A DNA stretch of 64,000 bases from RPQJ01 sp963846885 (lineage in GTDB: Bacteria > Pseudomonadota > Gammaproteobacteria > Steroidobacterales > Steroidobacteraceae): positions 186,001-250,000 of the forward strand of contig CAWJXS010000020.1 in assembly GCA_963846885.1 (NCBI GenBank), in the 5' to 3' direction. The notes under the pieces were generated by a model. The model saw nothing but the letters and a program-made list of their open reading frames with translations. It searched no databases and was not told the origin of the DNA. Positions 1-8,319 of this stretch are shown here, piece by piece. How positions within the stretch are numbered: position 1 is the stretch's first letter; each line of letters starts with the position of its first letter. A program made the position numbers and the translations under genes.

Positions 1-2643
1 TCCGTCCTGCGCTTTGCCGATGGACGCCTGCAGGTGGGCCCTGCCTCGGCTGGCGCCGACCCGGGGCCAGCCTGCTATCGACGCGGGGGCCCGGCGACGA
101 TCACCGACTGCAACGTCGTGCTCGGCCGCATTCCACCCGCGCATTTCCCGCAGGTCTTCGGCCCCGCGGGCAACGAACCCATCGATCCCGGCGCGGCCCG
201 CTCGCGTATCGCGGAACTCGCGGTAACCGCGCGCACCGAGGCCGGCCTCGACTACACGGTGGAGACGCTCGCCGCAGCCTTCCTGCAGGTGGCTTGCTCA
301 CGCATGGCCAACGCCATCCGCGAGCTTGCCTTGCAGCATGGCGAAGACCCGGCGCGCTTCGGCCTGCTTTGCTTCGGCGGCGCGGCGGGCCAGCATGCCT
401 GCGCGGTCGCCGACCTGCTCGGCGCAAGCGAAGTGCTGCTGCATCCGCTCGCGGGCGTCCTGTCGGCGTACGGCATCGGCCTGACGAGCCGGCGGGTGGT
501 GCGCCGGCGCACGGTAGAACGCGCGCTCGATGCCCCGGGGCATGCGGCAAGCGAACAGGCGCTGGCAGCGCTCGGCAGGGACGCGAGTGACGAACTCCGG
601 CGCCAGGAAGTGCCCGCGGCACGCATCGACCTGCAGGTGCGTGCCCATTTGCGCCTCGCCGGTTCCGACACCACCATCGAACTGCCGTGGCAGCCAGCCG
701 CGCCGCTGCGCGCTGCATTTTTCGCCGCACACCGGCAGCTGTACGGGTTTGCGGACGAAGGCGCCGGCCTCGTCATCGCTGCAGTCATGACCGAAGCCAT
801 CGAACGAGTCGAACCGGTCGTCACGACGACACAGGACGACCAGCGCGATCCCGCCTCCCCCTCGCCGAGCGCGGTGTCGGCTACGGTCTGGATCGACGGC
901 GCCGCGCACGAAGTGCCCGTGCTTGCGCGCGCACAACTGCGCGTCGGCGATGCCGTGAGCGGTCCGGTCCTGCTGTGCGAAGACGGCGCAACCAGCTGGA
1001 TCGAGGCGGGCTGGTCAGGTCAGGTCGTCGCCGGGGGCCTGCTCGCCCTGCAGCGCATGACGACCTCACGCAACGCGGCGCAGACTGACGAAGCGGCGGC
1101 GCTGCCAGACCCGATGCGGCTCGAACTATTCAACGCGCTGTTCATGCACGTGGCGGAGCAGATGGGCGCGGTGCTGCGCCAGACGGCGAGCTCCGTGAAC
1201 ATCAAGGAACGGCTCGATTTCTCCTGCGCCATCTTCGATGCCGACGCGAACCTCGTGGCCAATGCGCCGCACATGCCCGTGCACCTCGGATCGATGGGCG
1301 CGAGCGTCGAGGCCGTGCTCGATGCCCACGGTCACGACCTGCGGCCAGGCGACGCGTACCTCGTGAACTCGCCTTACGCGGGCGGCACGCACCTGCCCGA
1401 CATGACAGTGGTGTCGCCGGTGTTCGACGCGACGGGCGGACACGTGGAGTTCTTCACTGCCTCGCGCGCGCACCACGCGGATGTCGGCGGAATTGCGCCC
1501 GGATCGATGCCGCCCGACAGCGTGACGATCGCCGAGGAAGGAGCGTTGATCGCGCCACTGCTCATTCTGCGCAACGGCGTGCTGGACGAGCCGGGCTTGC
1601 GCGAGGCGTTCTGCAACACGCGTTGGCCGGCGCGCAATTTCGCGCAGAATCTCGCCGACTTGCGCGCGCAACTGGCGGCGAATGCGCGGGGCGAGCGAGA
1701 ACTGCAGCGTGCCGCGGAGGCGCACGGGCGCGGCACGCTGCTGGCCTACATGCGCCACGTCCAGGACAACGCCGAGCGCTGCGTGCGACGGGCCATCCGC
1801 CAGCTGCGCGACGGACGCTTCGAGTACGAGATGGACAACGGGCAGCGGCTGGTGGCACGCATAGCAGTCGACGTGACGGCCGGAACAGCCATCGTCGACT
1901 TCACCGGGACGTCGCCGCAGCAGGCCAACAATTTCAACGCCCCGCGCGCTGTCACCATCGCAGCGGTGCTGTACGTGTTCCGCACCCTCATCGATGAACC
2001 GATCCCGCTCAATGCGGGCTGCCTGCGGCCGCTCACGATCATCGTGCCGCAGGGCTCGATGCTCGACCCGGTGGCGCCAGCCGCGGTGGTGGCGGGCAAC
2101 GTCGAAACGTCGCAATGCATCGTGGACACGCTGTATGGCGCGCTCGGACTGCAGGCCGCCTCACAGGGCACGATGAACAATTTCACGTTCGGCAACGAGC
2201 AATACCAGTACTACGAAACGATTGCCGGGGGCGCGGGCGCGGGCCCCGACTTCGACGGCGCGAGCGGCGTGCAGACGCACATGACGAACTCGCGGCTCAC
2301 GGATCCCGAGGTGCTCGAAACGCGTTTCCCGGTGTTGCTGCGCGAGTTTTCTCTGCGCCACGGTTCGGGCGGCGCCGGCCGGCACCGCGGCGGCGACGGC
2401 CTGGTCCGCCGGGTCGAGTTCCGTGCAGCGATGTCGGCCAACGTGCTCGCGAATCACCGGCGCATCGCGCCGTTCGGACTTGCCGGGGGAGCGGCGGCTG
2501 CGCCAGGACGCAACAGCGTCAGGCGCCGCGGCGCCGCTGTCTCAGAAACGCTCGCCGCTACGTTCGGACTCGCCGTAGAGCCGGGCGATGAGATTCGGAT
2601 CGAGACGCCGGGCGGCGGCGGCTTCGGGCCGCTGGACGTCTGA
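1..2643 (+). CDS. Hydantoinase/5-oxoprolinase family protein, HyuA-HyuB fusion (5' end outside window)
   Basis: The frame is open from base 1, so the start lies upstream; 880 codons are visible. The first ~340 residues are the C-terminal part of a HyuA-type (hydantoinase A/oxoprolinase) ATPase subunit, including the GADPGPACY segment at residues 18-26. The rest, from about residue 360 (DPMRLELFNALFMHVAEQMG), is a complete HyuB domain ending in GGGGFGPLDV. Fused HyuA-HyuB proteins of this type hydrolyse 5-oxoproline or hydantoin-like lactams with ATP in the cytoplasm; the substrate cannot be chosen from sequence. The last ~102 bases overlap tail-to-tail with the minus-strand sheath gene. No frameshift is seen. 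Confidence 0.9.
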   Translation, partial: SVLRFADGRLQVGPASAGADPGPACYRRGGPATITDCNVVLGRIPPAHFPQVFGPAGNEPIDPGAARSRIAELAVTARTEAGLDYTVETLAAAFLQVACSRMANAIRELALQHGEDPARFGLLCFGGAAGQHACAVADLLGASEVLLHPLAGVLSAYGIGLTSRRVVRRRTVERALDAPGHAASEQALAALGRDASDELRRQEVPAARIDLQVRAHLRLAGSDTTIELPWQPAAPLRAAFFAAHRQLYGFADEGAGLVIAAVMTEAIERVEPVVTTTQDDQRDPASPSPSAVSATVWIDGAAHEVPVLARAQLRVGDAVSGPVLLCEDGATSWIEAGWSGQVVAGGLLALQRMTTSRNAAQTDEAAALPDPMRLELFNALFMHVAEQMGAVLRQTASSVNIKERLDFSCAIFDADANLVANAPHMPVHLGSMGASVEAVLDAHGHDLRPGDAYLVNSPYAGGTHLPDMTVVSPVFDATGGHVEFFTASRAHHADVGGIAPGSMPPDSVTIAEEGALIAPLLILRNGVLDEPGLREAFCNTRWPARNFAQNLADLRAQLAANARGERELQRAAEAHGRGTLLAYMRHVQDNAERCVRRAIRQLRDGRFEYEMDNGQRLVARIAVDVTAGTAIVDFTGTSPQQANNFNAPRAVTIAAVLYVFRTLIDEPIPLNAGCLRPLTIIVPQGSMLDPVAPAAVVAGNVETSQCIVDTLYGALGLQAASQGTMNNFTFGNEQYQYYETIAGGAGAGPDFDGASGVQTHMTNSRLTDPEVLETRFPVLLREFSLRHGSGGAGRHRGGDGLVRRVEFRAAMSANVLANHRRIAPFGLAGGAAAAPGRNSVRRRGAAVSETLAATFGLAVEPGDEIRIETPGGGGFGPLDV

Positions 2644-4326
2644 CGCGGCGGTCGGCCGCTGCTCGGGCGTCGGTGCGAACAACTCCTGCGCCAGCGTGCG
2701 CCGCGGTGCGAGATCGTCCTGGCTGGCGTGCGGCGCGACGGGCGGGCTTTCGCGCACGGTGAAGCGCGTGCCCGGCGGCAACTGGCGTGACGGCGCCGGC
2801 CGCACGCGACTGCCGTCGCGCCGGTGCGTCAGCATGTAGGTTCGATATTCGCCGGCCCGCAATGCGGGCAGCGAGATCAGGCAATGCACGATGCCGGCCT
2901 CGAGTTCGTCGGGCGTGTGCAGTCTTTCATCGCAGATGACTTCGCACGGCTGCAGCTCTGCGCCCTTGCCGAACGCTCCGCTCGCAGCCAGTCCGGCCAG
3001 GAAGCCGCGCACCTGCCGCGCGAGCCGCGGCCAGCTGTTGCGGTCGCGGCCCTCGAAGCGTACCCAGCGCGTGCCTTGCTCGATGCTGTTGAGCGCCAGC
3101 AGGTGGCGCCGTCGGAACGTGAGCAACGAGCTTTCCGGCCCCAGCCCCGAGCCGCGCGCAAGCGTCTTGAGCGGGGCCCGCGCCGCCACGCTGGCACGCA
3201 TTGCATGCAGCGGGTTGATGCCCTGCGCGATCAGGCGCTGGCAGTCTGCATCCGCCAGCACGTGCACAGGCCGCGTGCCCGGCCGCAACAGGATCTGCTC
3301 GTCGGGCACGCCGTCCCACGGCGAGTGGTGTGCGTCCATGCGCGCGAGTGCGCCCGCCACGGCGCCGCTGTTCGCGAACGCCTCGAACCGGCCGCGCAGT
3401 CGATCGAACGCCTGCACGCGCGGAAAGCACATGACGGCATGATCGCTCTGGAACGCGAGTTCACGCAGGCCCTGCAACGCATCGTCCGCCGACTGCCATG
3501 CCGCCGGGGGATCCACCAGCAGCACCGCGCGCCGCTCGCGACAGAACTGTGCCGCGACCAGGAGCACGCCCGGACCCACGTCGCGGTCGCGCGCCGGGGG
3601 CGGGATGCAGACGAAGTGCAGGTCGTCGATGTCACGCAGCGCGAACAGCCCCGTGCCCCGCTCGGCCGAACCGATGAGGTCGTAATCGGTGAGCGGCAAG
3701 CCGTCCTCGCCGTCGGGATTCGAGTCGACATAGCCGATCGGATGCCGCGCGCCGGCACTGAAGGTACGGTCCGGACGGACGGACGGCACCGCGCCGCGCA
3801 CACGCACCAGCAGCGATTCCTGCAGCGCAGACGCGACGAACCGCGCCGTGCCCGCCGCCGTCGACAGGCGCCGGAAAATTTCCTGGTCCTCGACGTGTTC
3901 GGAGCCGAGCGAGCGCACGCGCTGCAGGACGAGATTGAAACGGTCGTCTTCGCCCGGTTCGATGTTGTCGTAGTCGACCGACGCGCGCAGCACTTCGCGC
4001 GAACCGGGACTCAACGCTTCGAGCGTGAGCACGGACGCGCCGCAAGGCAGGCTGATGGTGGCGGTCCGGCCGCCGTTCAGGACGCGCACGATGACCGCTT
4101 CGCGGCCGCCGTTGTCGAAATACTGCTCGACGGCATACGCGAGCATGCTCGGTTGCCACAGGCCGCCGAACACCTGGCTGTATTCGGCAAAGCTGCTCAC
4201 GCGCACAGGACGATTGACCGGTCCGCGCAGCGCGCGCCCGATGAATCCTGTCGTCGCCGTGGGCAGGCGGACGATGGGCTGATCCGCGCCGATCGCCGTC
4301 GTCACCGTGATGCCGCTGGGAGGCAT
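2542..4326 (-). CDS. Isolated contractile phage-tail-sheath family protein
   Basis: Protein of about 594 aa. The N-terminus (TGFIGRALRGPVNRP, then SQVFGG and AVEQYFDNGGREAVIVRV, ~residues 25-80) matches the opening of tail-sheath proteins of phages and extracellular contractile systems. The segment from ~365 (NPLHAMR...) to ~500, including the RWVRFEGRD stretch and the EYRTYMLTHRR end, matches the sheath C-terminal domain. A Pro/Arg-rich tail of ~90 residues follows. I chose the ATG at 4326; a GTG at 4338 and a TTG at 4377 are in frame upstream, and an AT-rich patch (4345-4370) precedes the gene. No tube, baseplate, spike, AAA+ or capsid gene is adjacent: neighbours are metabolic and envelope genes. 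Role unknown; the family call is an inference from motif similarity. Confidence 0.75.
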   Translation of the reverse strand: MPPSGITVTTAIGADQPIVRLPTATTGFIGRALRGPVNRPVRVSSFAEYSQVFGGLWQPSMLAYAVEQYFDNGGREAVIVRVLNGGRTATISLPCGASVLTLEALSPGSREVLRASVDYDNIEPGEDDRFNLVLQRVRSLGSEHVEDQEIFRRLSTAAGTARFVASALQESLLVRVRGAVPSVRPDRTFSAGARHPIGYVDSNPDGEDGLPLTDYDLIGSAERGTGLFALRDIDDLHFVCIPPPARDRDVGPGVLLVAAQFCRERRAVLLVDPPAAWQSADDALQGLRELAFQSDHAVMCFPRVQAFDRLRGRFEAFANSGAVAGALARMDAHHSPWDGVPDEQILLRPGTRPVHVLADADCQRLIAQGINPLHAMRASVAARAPLKTLARGSGLGPESSLLTFRRRHLLALNSIEQGTRWVRFEGRDRNSWPRLARQVRGFLAGLAASGAFGKGAELQPCEVICDERLHTPDELEAGIVHCLISLPALRAGEYRTYMLTHRRDGSRVRPAPSRQLPPGTRFTVRESPPVAPHASQDDLAPRRTLAQELFAPTPEQRPTAASDVQRPEAAAARRLDPNLIARLYGESERSGERF

Positions 4327-4429
4327 TTCGCGCAACACCGCGCCCTGTCTCGAAAAAATTATCTTAAAGTACCACAACCCATGGGGCTATGAAGCGACAG
4401 GCACCCCCACCCATGGTGGCTGGGCGCGG

Positions 4430-5590
4430 TCAGGCGTCGGCGGTGGGACGCGCCTTGGCGCGGGTGCGGCGCCGTGTCGCCGCGGTCCCGGCCGCACTGG
4501 GATCAGGCGCAACGCGCTCGCGATAACGCGCGGCAAACCAGCGCAGCCCGGGCTCGCCGGACGCAATCGGACCGGGCTCGGCCCCGTCCAGGTTGGACAT
4601 TCCCTGCTGCACACGACGCAACAGGCGGACATCGGCCGCCAGCGCTTGCCGGCGAATTCGATGGTGCAGGTAACGCGCCAGCCGCATCTCTCGCGTGCAA
4701 TCCGGCTGCGCATAACGCAATTCGCGGTACGTGCAGTTGGCGCCGGCCTGCGGCAGGACCTGCAGCACGACGAGCTCATCGGGCGCGAGCTGCAGCCATG
4801 TGTTCGGCCACAGGAAGATCGACCGGGTCTCGATAGATTCAAGCGGCAGGTTTTGCAGGAGGCGCCGGTAGGCACGCGCCGACCAGGTGGAGCTGGGGTC
4901 GTCGATGGCGAGGCTGGCCCTGGCTGCGAGAGCAGCGCCGGCATTCGGCGCAAACACCGGGGCAGCGAAGACGCGCGGTTTGAGTCCAGGCCGCGCCACG
5001 TCGAGATGGGCCGTATCGAGCAGGTGTTCCGCCGCCAGTTTCCAGTCGGCCGCACATTCCGTCGCGCGCGGCTCGATCACGCGGCGCAGCGCGGCCAGGT
5101 CCGGCCACGCCTGGGCAACGCCGTCGAGCGCTGCGGCAAGCGCCTCGTGCGGTGTGTCGAAAGCCACGAAGACGAGACCGCGCCACTGCGCGACGTGGAC
5201 AGGAAGCAACGCATGCTGTGCCGGATCGAATCCCGCATCGAAGCGTTGGCCGGCCGGAACGCTGACGAGCGCACCCGCTTCGTCATAGGTCCAGCCGTGG
5301 TACGGGCAGCGCAGGCGTCCGTCGACGCAGAACGCAAGGCCGGTGTGGTTGTCGCCTTCGACGAGCCGCGCGCCGCGGTGACGGCACGCGTTGCGGTAAG
5401 CCTGCAGGCCACCGGCTCGCGTCCGCAGCACCACGGCCGAGCGCCCTGCGCAATCGAAGCGCACAGCCGTGCCGGCCGCGGGCAGATCGGACACATGGCA
5501 GACGAACTGCCAGCTCGCCGCGAAGACGGCCGCCGCTTCCAGCGGCGCACGCGAGGGATCGAGGTAATGACTGACCGGGAGGCCTTGCAC
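4430..5590 (-). CDS. Rieske [2Fe-2S] ring-hydroxylating oxygenase alpha-subunit-like protein with altered iron site
   Basis: A 386-aa protein with a Rieske cluster motif, C69-x-H71 (CRHRG) and C95-x2-H98 (CPYHGW), followed by an SRPBCC-type catalytic domain. In active enzymes the mononuclear iron is held by Asp-x2-His-x4-His (D205/H208/H213 in naphthalene dioxygenase). Here the segment reads D192-T-A-H195-L-D-V-A-R200, so the second His is Arg. The Rieske domain looks intact but oxygenase activity is doubtful unless another residue binds iron. GTG start; only 6 bp separate it from the stop of the upstream L,D-transpeptidase, so they are probably co-transcribed. The Arg/Ala-rich C-terminal tail (from ~365) is not typical. 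No ferredoxin or reductase gene is nearby. Confidence 0.85.
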   Translation of the reverse strand: MQGLPVSHYLDPSRAPLEAAAVFAASWQFVCHVSDLPAAGTAVRFDCAGRSAVVLRTRAGGLQAYRNACRHRGARLVEGDNHTGLAFCVDGRLRCPYHGWTYDEAGALVSVPAGQRFDAGFDPAQHALLPVHVAQWRGLVFVAFDTPHEALAAALDGVAQAWPDLAALRRVIEPRATECAADWKLAAEHLLDTAHLDVARPGLKPRVFAAPVFAPNAGAALAARASLAIDDPSSTWSARAYRRLLQNLPLESIETRSIFLWPNTWLQLAPDELVVLQVLPQAGANCTYRELRYAQPDCTREMRLARYLHHRIRRQALAADVRLLRRVQQGMSNLDGAEPGPIASGEPGLRWFAARYRERVAPDPSAAGTAATRRRTRAKARPTADA

Positions 5591-5596
5591 GGTCGC

Positions 5597-6760
5597 CTAG
5601 CGCGTCCCGCTGGCAGCCACCGGTGTCGCGATGGTCGGCTCAGCACGGATCGGCACGGGCCGATCGCTGCCGTCCCAGTTCGCGCCGTCGGGAATGCGGT
5701 TCGCGACCAGCAGCGCAGAAGCCAGGAAGGGCTCGACGCCCGCTGCAGGCTGCGCCACCGGGATGGCCACGCCCTTCGACGCGTTGACGACCTGCTCTGC
5801 GAGCGTCCAGTCGACGGCGACCGCGGCGGCGTTCGCGCGCTGCGTCATCTTGGCCTGCACCTTCTTGGTGAAGCGCTGGCCCTTCGCCGCCGCTTTCGCC
5901 TCCGGGTGTTCCTCGTGCGGCGGGAACGACTGCACGTAGAACTGGCCGTCCTGCGCCGTGTACAGCAGCGGCTGGTTGACGACCGTCACCTTGGTGCCGA
6001 TAGGCAACTGCGGAAAGAGAGTCGCGATGTCTTCCGGATACAGGCGAATGCAGCCGTGACTGGCGCGCATGCCGACGCCCGCCGGCTTGTTGGTGCCGTG
6101 CATGAGGTAGCTCGGCCAGCCCAGGTTCATCGCGAACGCGCCGAGCGGGTTGTCAGGGCCCGCCGGAACCCGTGCGGGCAGGATGTCGCCTTCTGCCGCG
6201 TGCTCCTTGCGCACCGACTCGGGTGGCGTCCAGGTCGGGTCCTTGCGCTTCGACACGATCTTCGTCGTGCCCTCGGGCGTTGCCCAGCCGACCATGCCGA
6301 TGCCGATGGGCACCGTGACCACGGTGCGCTCGGCGCCCTTCGCGGCCTTGGGGAAGTAGAAAAGCCTCAGGGCGGCGAGATTGACCACGACGCCGTCATG
6401 CGGCGCTTCGGGCAGCACGAATTGCGTGGGCAACACGATGCGCGTGCCAGCTTTCGGCAACCAGGGATCGACGCCGGGATTGGCGTTCACGACTTCGTCG
6501 TAGCCGAGGTTGAAGCGGCGTGCGATGTCGGAAAGCGTGTCTTCCTCGGCCGCGATGGTCGCCTGCAGCTGCCCGACGACCGTAGTCACCTTAGGCACAT
6601 ACGGGAACGTGTGCGTCGCGAGCGGCTCGGCATACTGCGGCGGCGGCGGCGGCTCAGCCGGCGGGGCTGGCTCGTGCTGCGGCGCAAAGATGCTGCAGCC
6701 GGATAGCATGGCGACGCTGCCAAGCAGCGCCGCGCGTCGATAGCTGGACGATCGCTTCAA
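5597..6760 (-). CDS. L,D-transpeptidase (ErfK/YkuD type) lipoprotein with LysM domain
   Basis: Envelope enzyme expected to form or exchange L,D peptide crosslinks, or to attach proteins to murein. With the TTG start at 6760 (GGTGGAGA just upstream) the protein is 387 aa and begins with a good lipoprotein signal, KRSSSYRRAALL...MLSGC with Cys22. A LysM-like fold follows at ~68-112 (EEDTLSDIARRFNLGYDEVV), then the YkuD domain with HGT at 221 and the active-site SHGCIRL (Cys237, Arg239). The C-terminal ~120 residues are Lys/Ala-rich and low in recognisable motifs. An ATG-type longer reading from 6802 would bury the signal peptide and is less likely. Followed closely by the Rieske gene. Confidence 0.93.
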   Translation of the reverse strand: MKRSSSYRRAALLGSVAMLSGCSIFAPQHEPAPPAEPPPPPQYAEPLATHTFPYVPKVTTVVGQLQATIAAEEDTLSDIARRFNLGYDEVVNANPGVDPWLPKAGTRIVLPTQFVLPEAPHDGVVVNLAALRLFYFPKAAKGAERTVVTVPIGIGMVGWATPEGTTKIVSKRKDPTWTPPESVRKEHAAEGDILPARVPAGPDNPLGAFAMNLGWPSYLMHGTNKPAGVGMRASHGCIRLYPEDIATLFPQLPIGTKVTVVNQPLLYTAQDGQFYVQSFPPHEEHPEAKAAAKGQRFTKKVQAKMTQRANAAAVAVDWTLAEQVVNASKGVAIPVAQPAAGVEPFLASALLVANRIPDGANWDGSDRPVPIRAEPTIATPVAASGTR

Positions 6761-6804
6761 GTTTCTCCACCCCTCGTCTGAATCGCAGGCCCGCGGCCGC
6801 ACGT

Positions 6805-7308
6805 TTACAGCAGTGCCGGGCGGTTCGGCAACTCATCCTCGTCGCGCCCACCGGGCAGCGGCGGATAATGCCGCGCCAGGAGCTTGCCGGCTTCCAGCAC
6901 GCCCTCGACCGCGCCTCGCTCATAGTGCCCGGCGCGAAACTGCTCTTCCATGGTGTGACAGACGGAAGTCCATTCCTCTGCGCTGACACGACCGTTGAAT
7001 CCTCTGTCGGCGACGATTTCGACGTCGCGATCAGCCAGCAACACGAAGATCAGGATGCCATTGTTCGCGTCGGTGTCCCACACGCCGAGCGCCGCGAAAA
7101 CCTCGAGCGCCCGCTGCCGCGGCGACTTGCCAGCGAAAATCTCGGCGGGCTCGAGGTCGACTTCGATCGCGACACGAATCTCGCCGCTGTGCGTCAGCTC
7201 CGACGCCGTGACAGCGCGCTCGATGGCCTCCAGCGTCTGGACAGGGAACAAGCGCGCAAGCTGACGGCGCGTCGTGAACAGGTGCCGGAATGCGCGTTTC
7301 CAGTCCAT
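6805..7308 (-). CDS. TPM-domain protein (cytoplasmic/peripheral partner of the upstream YgcG-like protein)
   Basis: Protein of ~167 aa with a TPM (TPM_phosphatase) domain: SGEIRVAIEVDLEP, then ALGVWDTDANNGILIFVLLADRDVEIVADRG, and EEQFRAGHYERGAVEGV. No signal peptide. ATG at 7308 has GGTGAG seven bases upstream; another ATG at 7320 overlaps the upstream gene's stop (ATGGTGA), so translation is probably coupled. It is the third gene of a lemA - ygcG-like - TPM operon, a very common bacterial trio whose biochemical role is still poorly defined (membrane/envelope maintenance is the usual suggestion). Confidence 0.88.
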   Translation of the reverse strand: MDWKRAFRHLFTTRRQLARLFPVQTLEAIERAVTASELTHSGEIRVAIEVDLEPAEIFAGKSPRQRALEVFAALGVWDTDANNGILIFVLLADRDVEIVADRGFNGRVSAEEWTSVCHTMEEQFRAGHYERGAVEGVLEAGKLLARHYPPLPGGRDEDELPNRPALL

Positions 7309-7313
7309 GGTAC

Positions 7314-8270
7314 TCACCATCCGCCCGAGGCGCCGCCGCCCCCGAAACCACCACCACCGCCGCCGAAGCCGCCACCTCCGAAGCCTCCCCCGCCGAAGCC
7401 CCCACCCCCGAACCCACCGCCATAGCCCCAGCCGCTGCCGTGACGCCGGCTGGCCCAGCCGCCCGCGCCGGGTCCGCTTCCGCCTCCGCCCATGCCGCCG
7501 AGCAGCGAGAAAATGAAGGCAACGATGCCGGCGAAGACGGAAATGCCGAGCAGGCTGATCAGCAGCCAGGTCAGGAAACCGACGATGCCGCCTGTCGCGA
7601 GCGCGCCGCCCACGCGCCCGAACAGCTTGCGCAGGATCGAACCGCCGACCAGCGCGAAGATGAACAGGAACGGCAACAGGTTGAAGAGCCCCGGGATGTC
7701 GGCCGCGGGTGGGCTGATCTCCGGCTCGGGCAGGGGTTCGCCGTCGATGACCCGCATGATGCGGTCGACCCCGGTGTTGATCCCGGCGTAGTAGTCGCCG
7801 CGCTTGAATGCAGGTGCGATGTCCTGCTGGATGATGCGATTGGCGGTTGCGTCCGGCAGCGCGCCTTCGAGGCCGTAGCCGACCTCGATGCGGAGCTTGC
7901 GATCGTTGAGCGCAACCAGCAGCAGCACGCCGTCCTCGACCTTCGCGCGGCCGAGCTGCCACTGATCCACCACCCGTATCGAATACTGGTCGATGGCTTC
8001 GGGCTCGGTCGTCGGCACGATCAGCACTGCGACCTGGCTGCCCTTGGCCTGCTCGAAGGCTGCGAGCTTCGCTTCGAGCGCGGACGACTGGTCTGGCGTC
8101 AACGTATTGGTGAGGTCGGTGACGCGTGCAGTCAGCTGCGGCACGGCCACCAGGCCCTGCTGGGCGAACGCAGGGGCTACGAACGCGGCGACAGACAGCC
8201 ACAGCGCTGCCGCGAGCACGGGGACTCGCCATGGCAGGCGCAGATTCGACAAGCGGGGCATGGCGACCAT
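7314..8270 (-). CDS. TPM-domain membrane protein, YgcG family, with glycine-rich C-terminus
   Basis: About 318 aa. A signal peptide (RLPWRVPVLAAALWLSVAAF...APAFAQQ) is followed by an extracytoplasmic TPM domain (RVTDLTNTLTPDQSSALEAKL; GSQVAVLIVPTTEPEAIDQY; DGVLLLVALNDRKLRIEVGYGLEG). Two hydrophobic segments come next (LFNLLPFLFIFALVGGSIL and GGIVGFLTWLLISLLGISVF), then a tail of Gly/Phe repeats (FGGGG units). The start is uncertain: ATGs at 8270 and 8261 are both good. A GTG at 8318 is in frame but lies inside a hairpin. Middle gene of the lemA operon. Confidence 0.88.
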   Translation of the reverse strand: MVAMPRLSNLRLPWRVPVLAAALWLSVAAFVAPAFAQQGLVAVPQLTARVTDLTNTLTPDQSSALEAKLAAFEQAKGSQVAVLIVPTTEPEAIDQYSIRVVDQWQLGRAKVEDGVLLLVALNDRKLRIEVGYGLEGALPDATANRIIQQDIAPAFKRGDYYAGINTGVDRIMRVIDGEPLPEPEISPPAADIPGLFNLLPFLFIFALVGGSILRKLFGRVGGALATGGIVGFLTWLLISLLGISVFAGIVAFIFSLLGGMGGGGSGPGAGGWASRRHGSGWGYGGGFGGGGFGGGGFGGGGFGGGGGGFGGGGASGGW

Positions 8271-8277
8271 GGCATGG

Positions 8278-8313
8278 CCCCGTGTCGCGCCCCCAGCGGG
8301 ACGCGACACGGGG
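8278..8313 (-). promoter_or_regulatory. Perfect 12-bp inverted repeat between lemA and the YgcG-like gene
   Basis: CCCCGTGTCGCG at 8278-8289 is repeated inverted (CGCGACACGGGG) at 8302-8313 with a 12-base loop. It starts just after the lemA stop and ends just before the next gene's likely start. No run of U follows, so it is not a standard terminator. It could set the ratio of LemA to its partner by attenuation or mRNA processing; that role is inference. Confidence 0.5.
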
Positions 8314-8319
8314 AACACC

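Noticed and set aside
101..730. Long Arg-rich ORF opposite the HyuA/HyuB gene
   Set aside because: Low-complexity Arg/Ala composition typical of antisense frames in GC-rich DNA; the plus-strand gene explains the region.
4307..6706. 799-codon ORF on the plus strand
   Set aside because: It runs antisense to two recognisable enzymes (Rieske protein and L,D-transpeptidase) and has no motifs of its own.
6805..8232. 475-codon minus-strand ORF covering two genes
   Set aside because: Only its last ~170 codons match a family (TPM); the rest is out of frame with the real YgcG-like gene.
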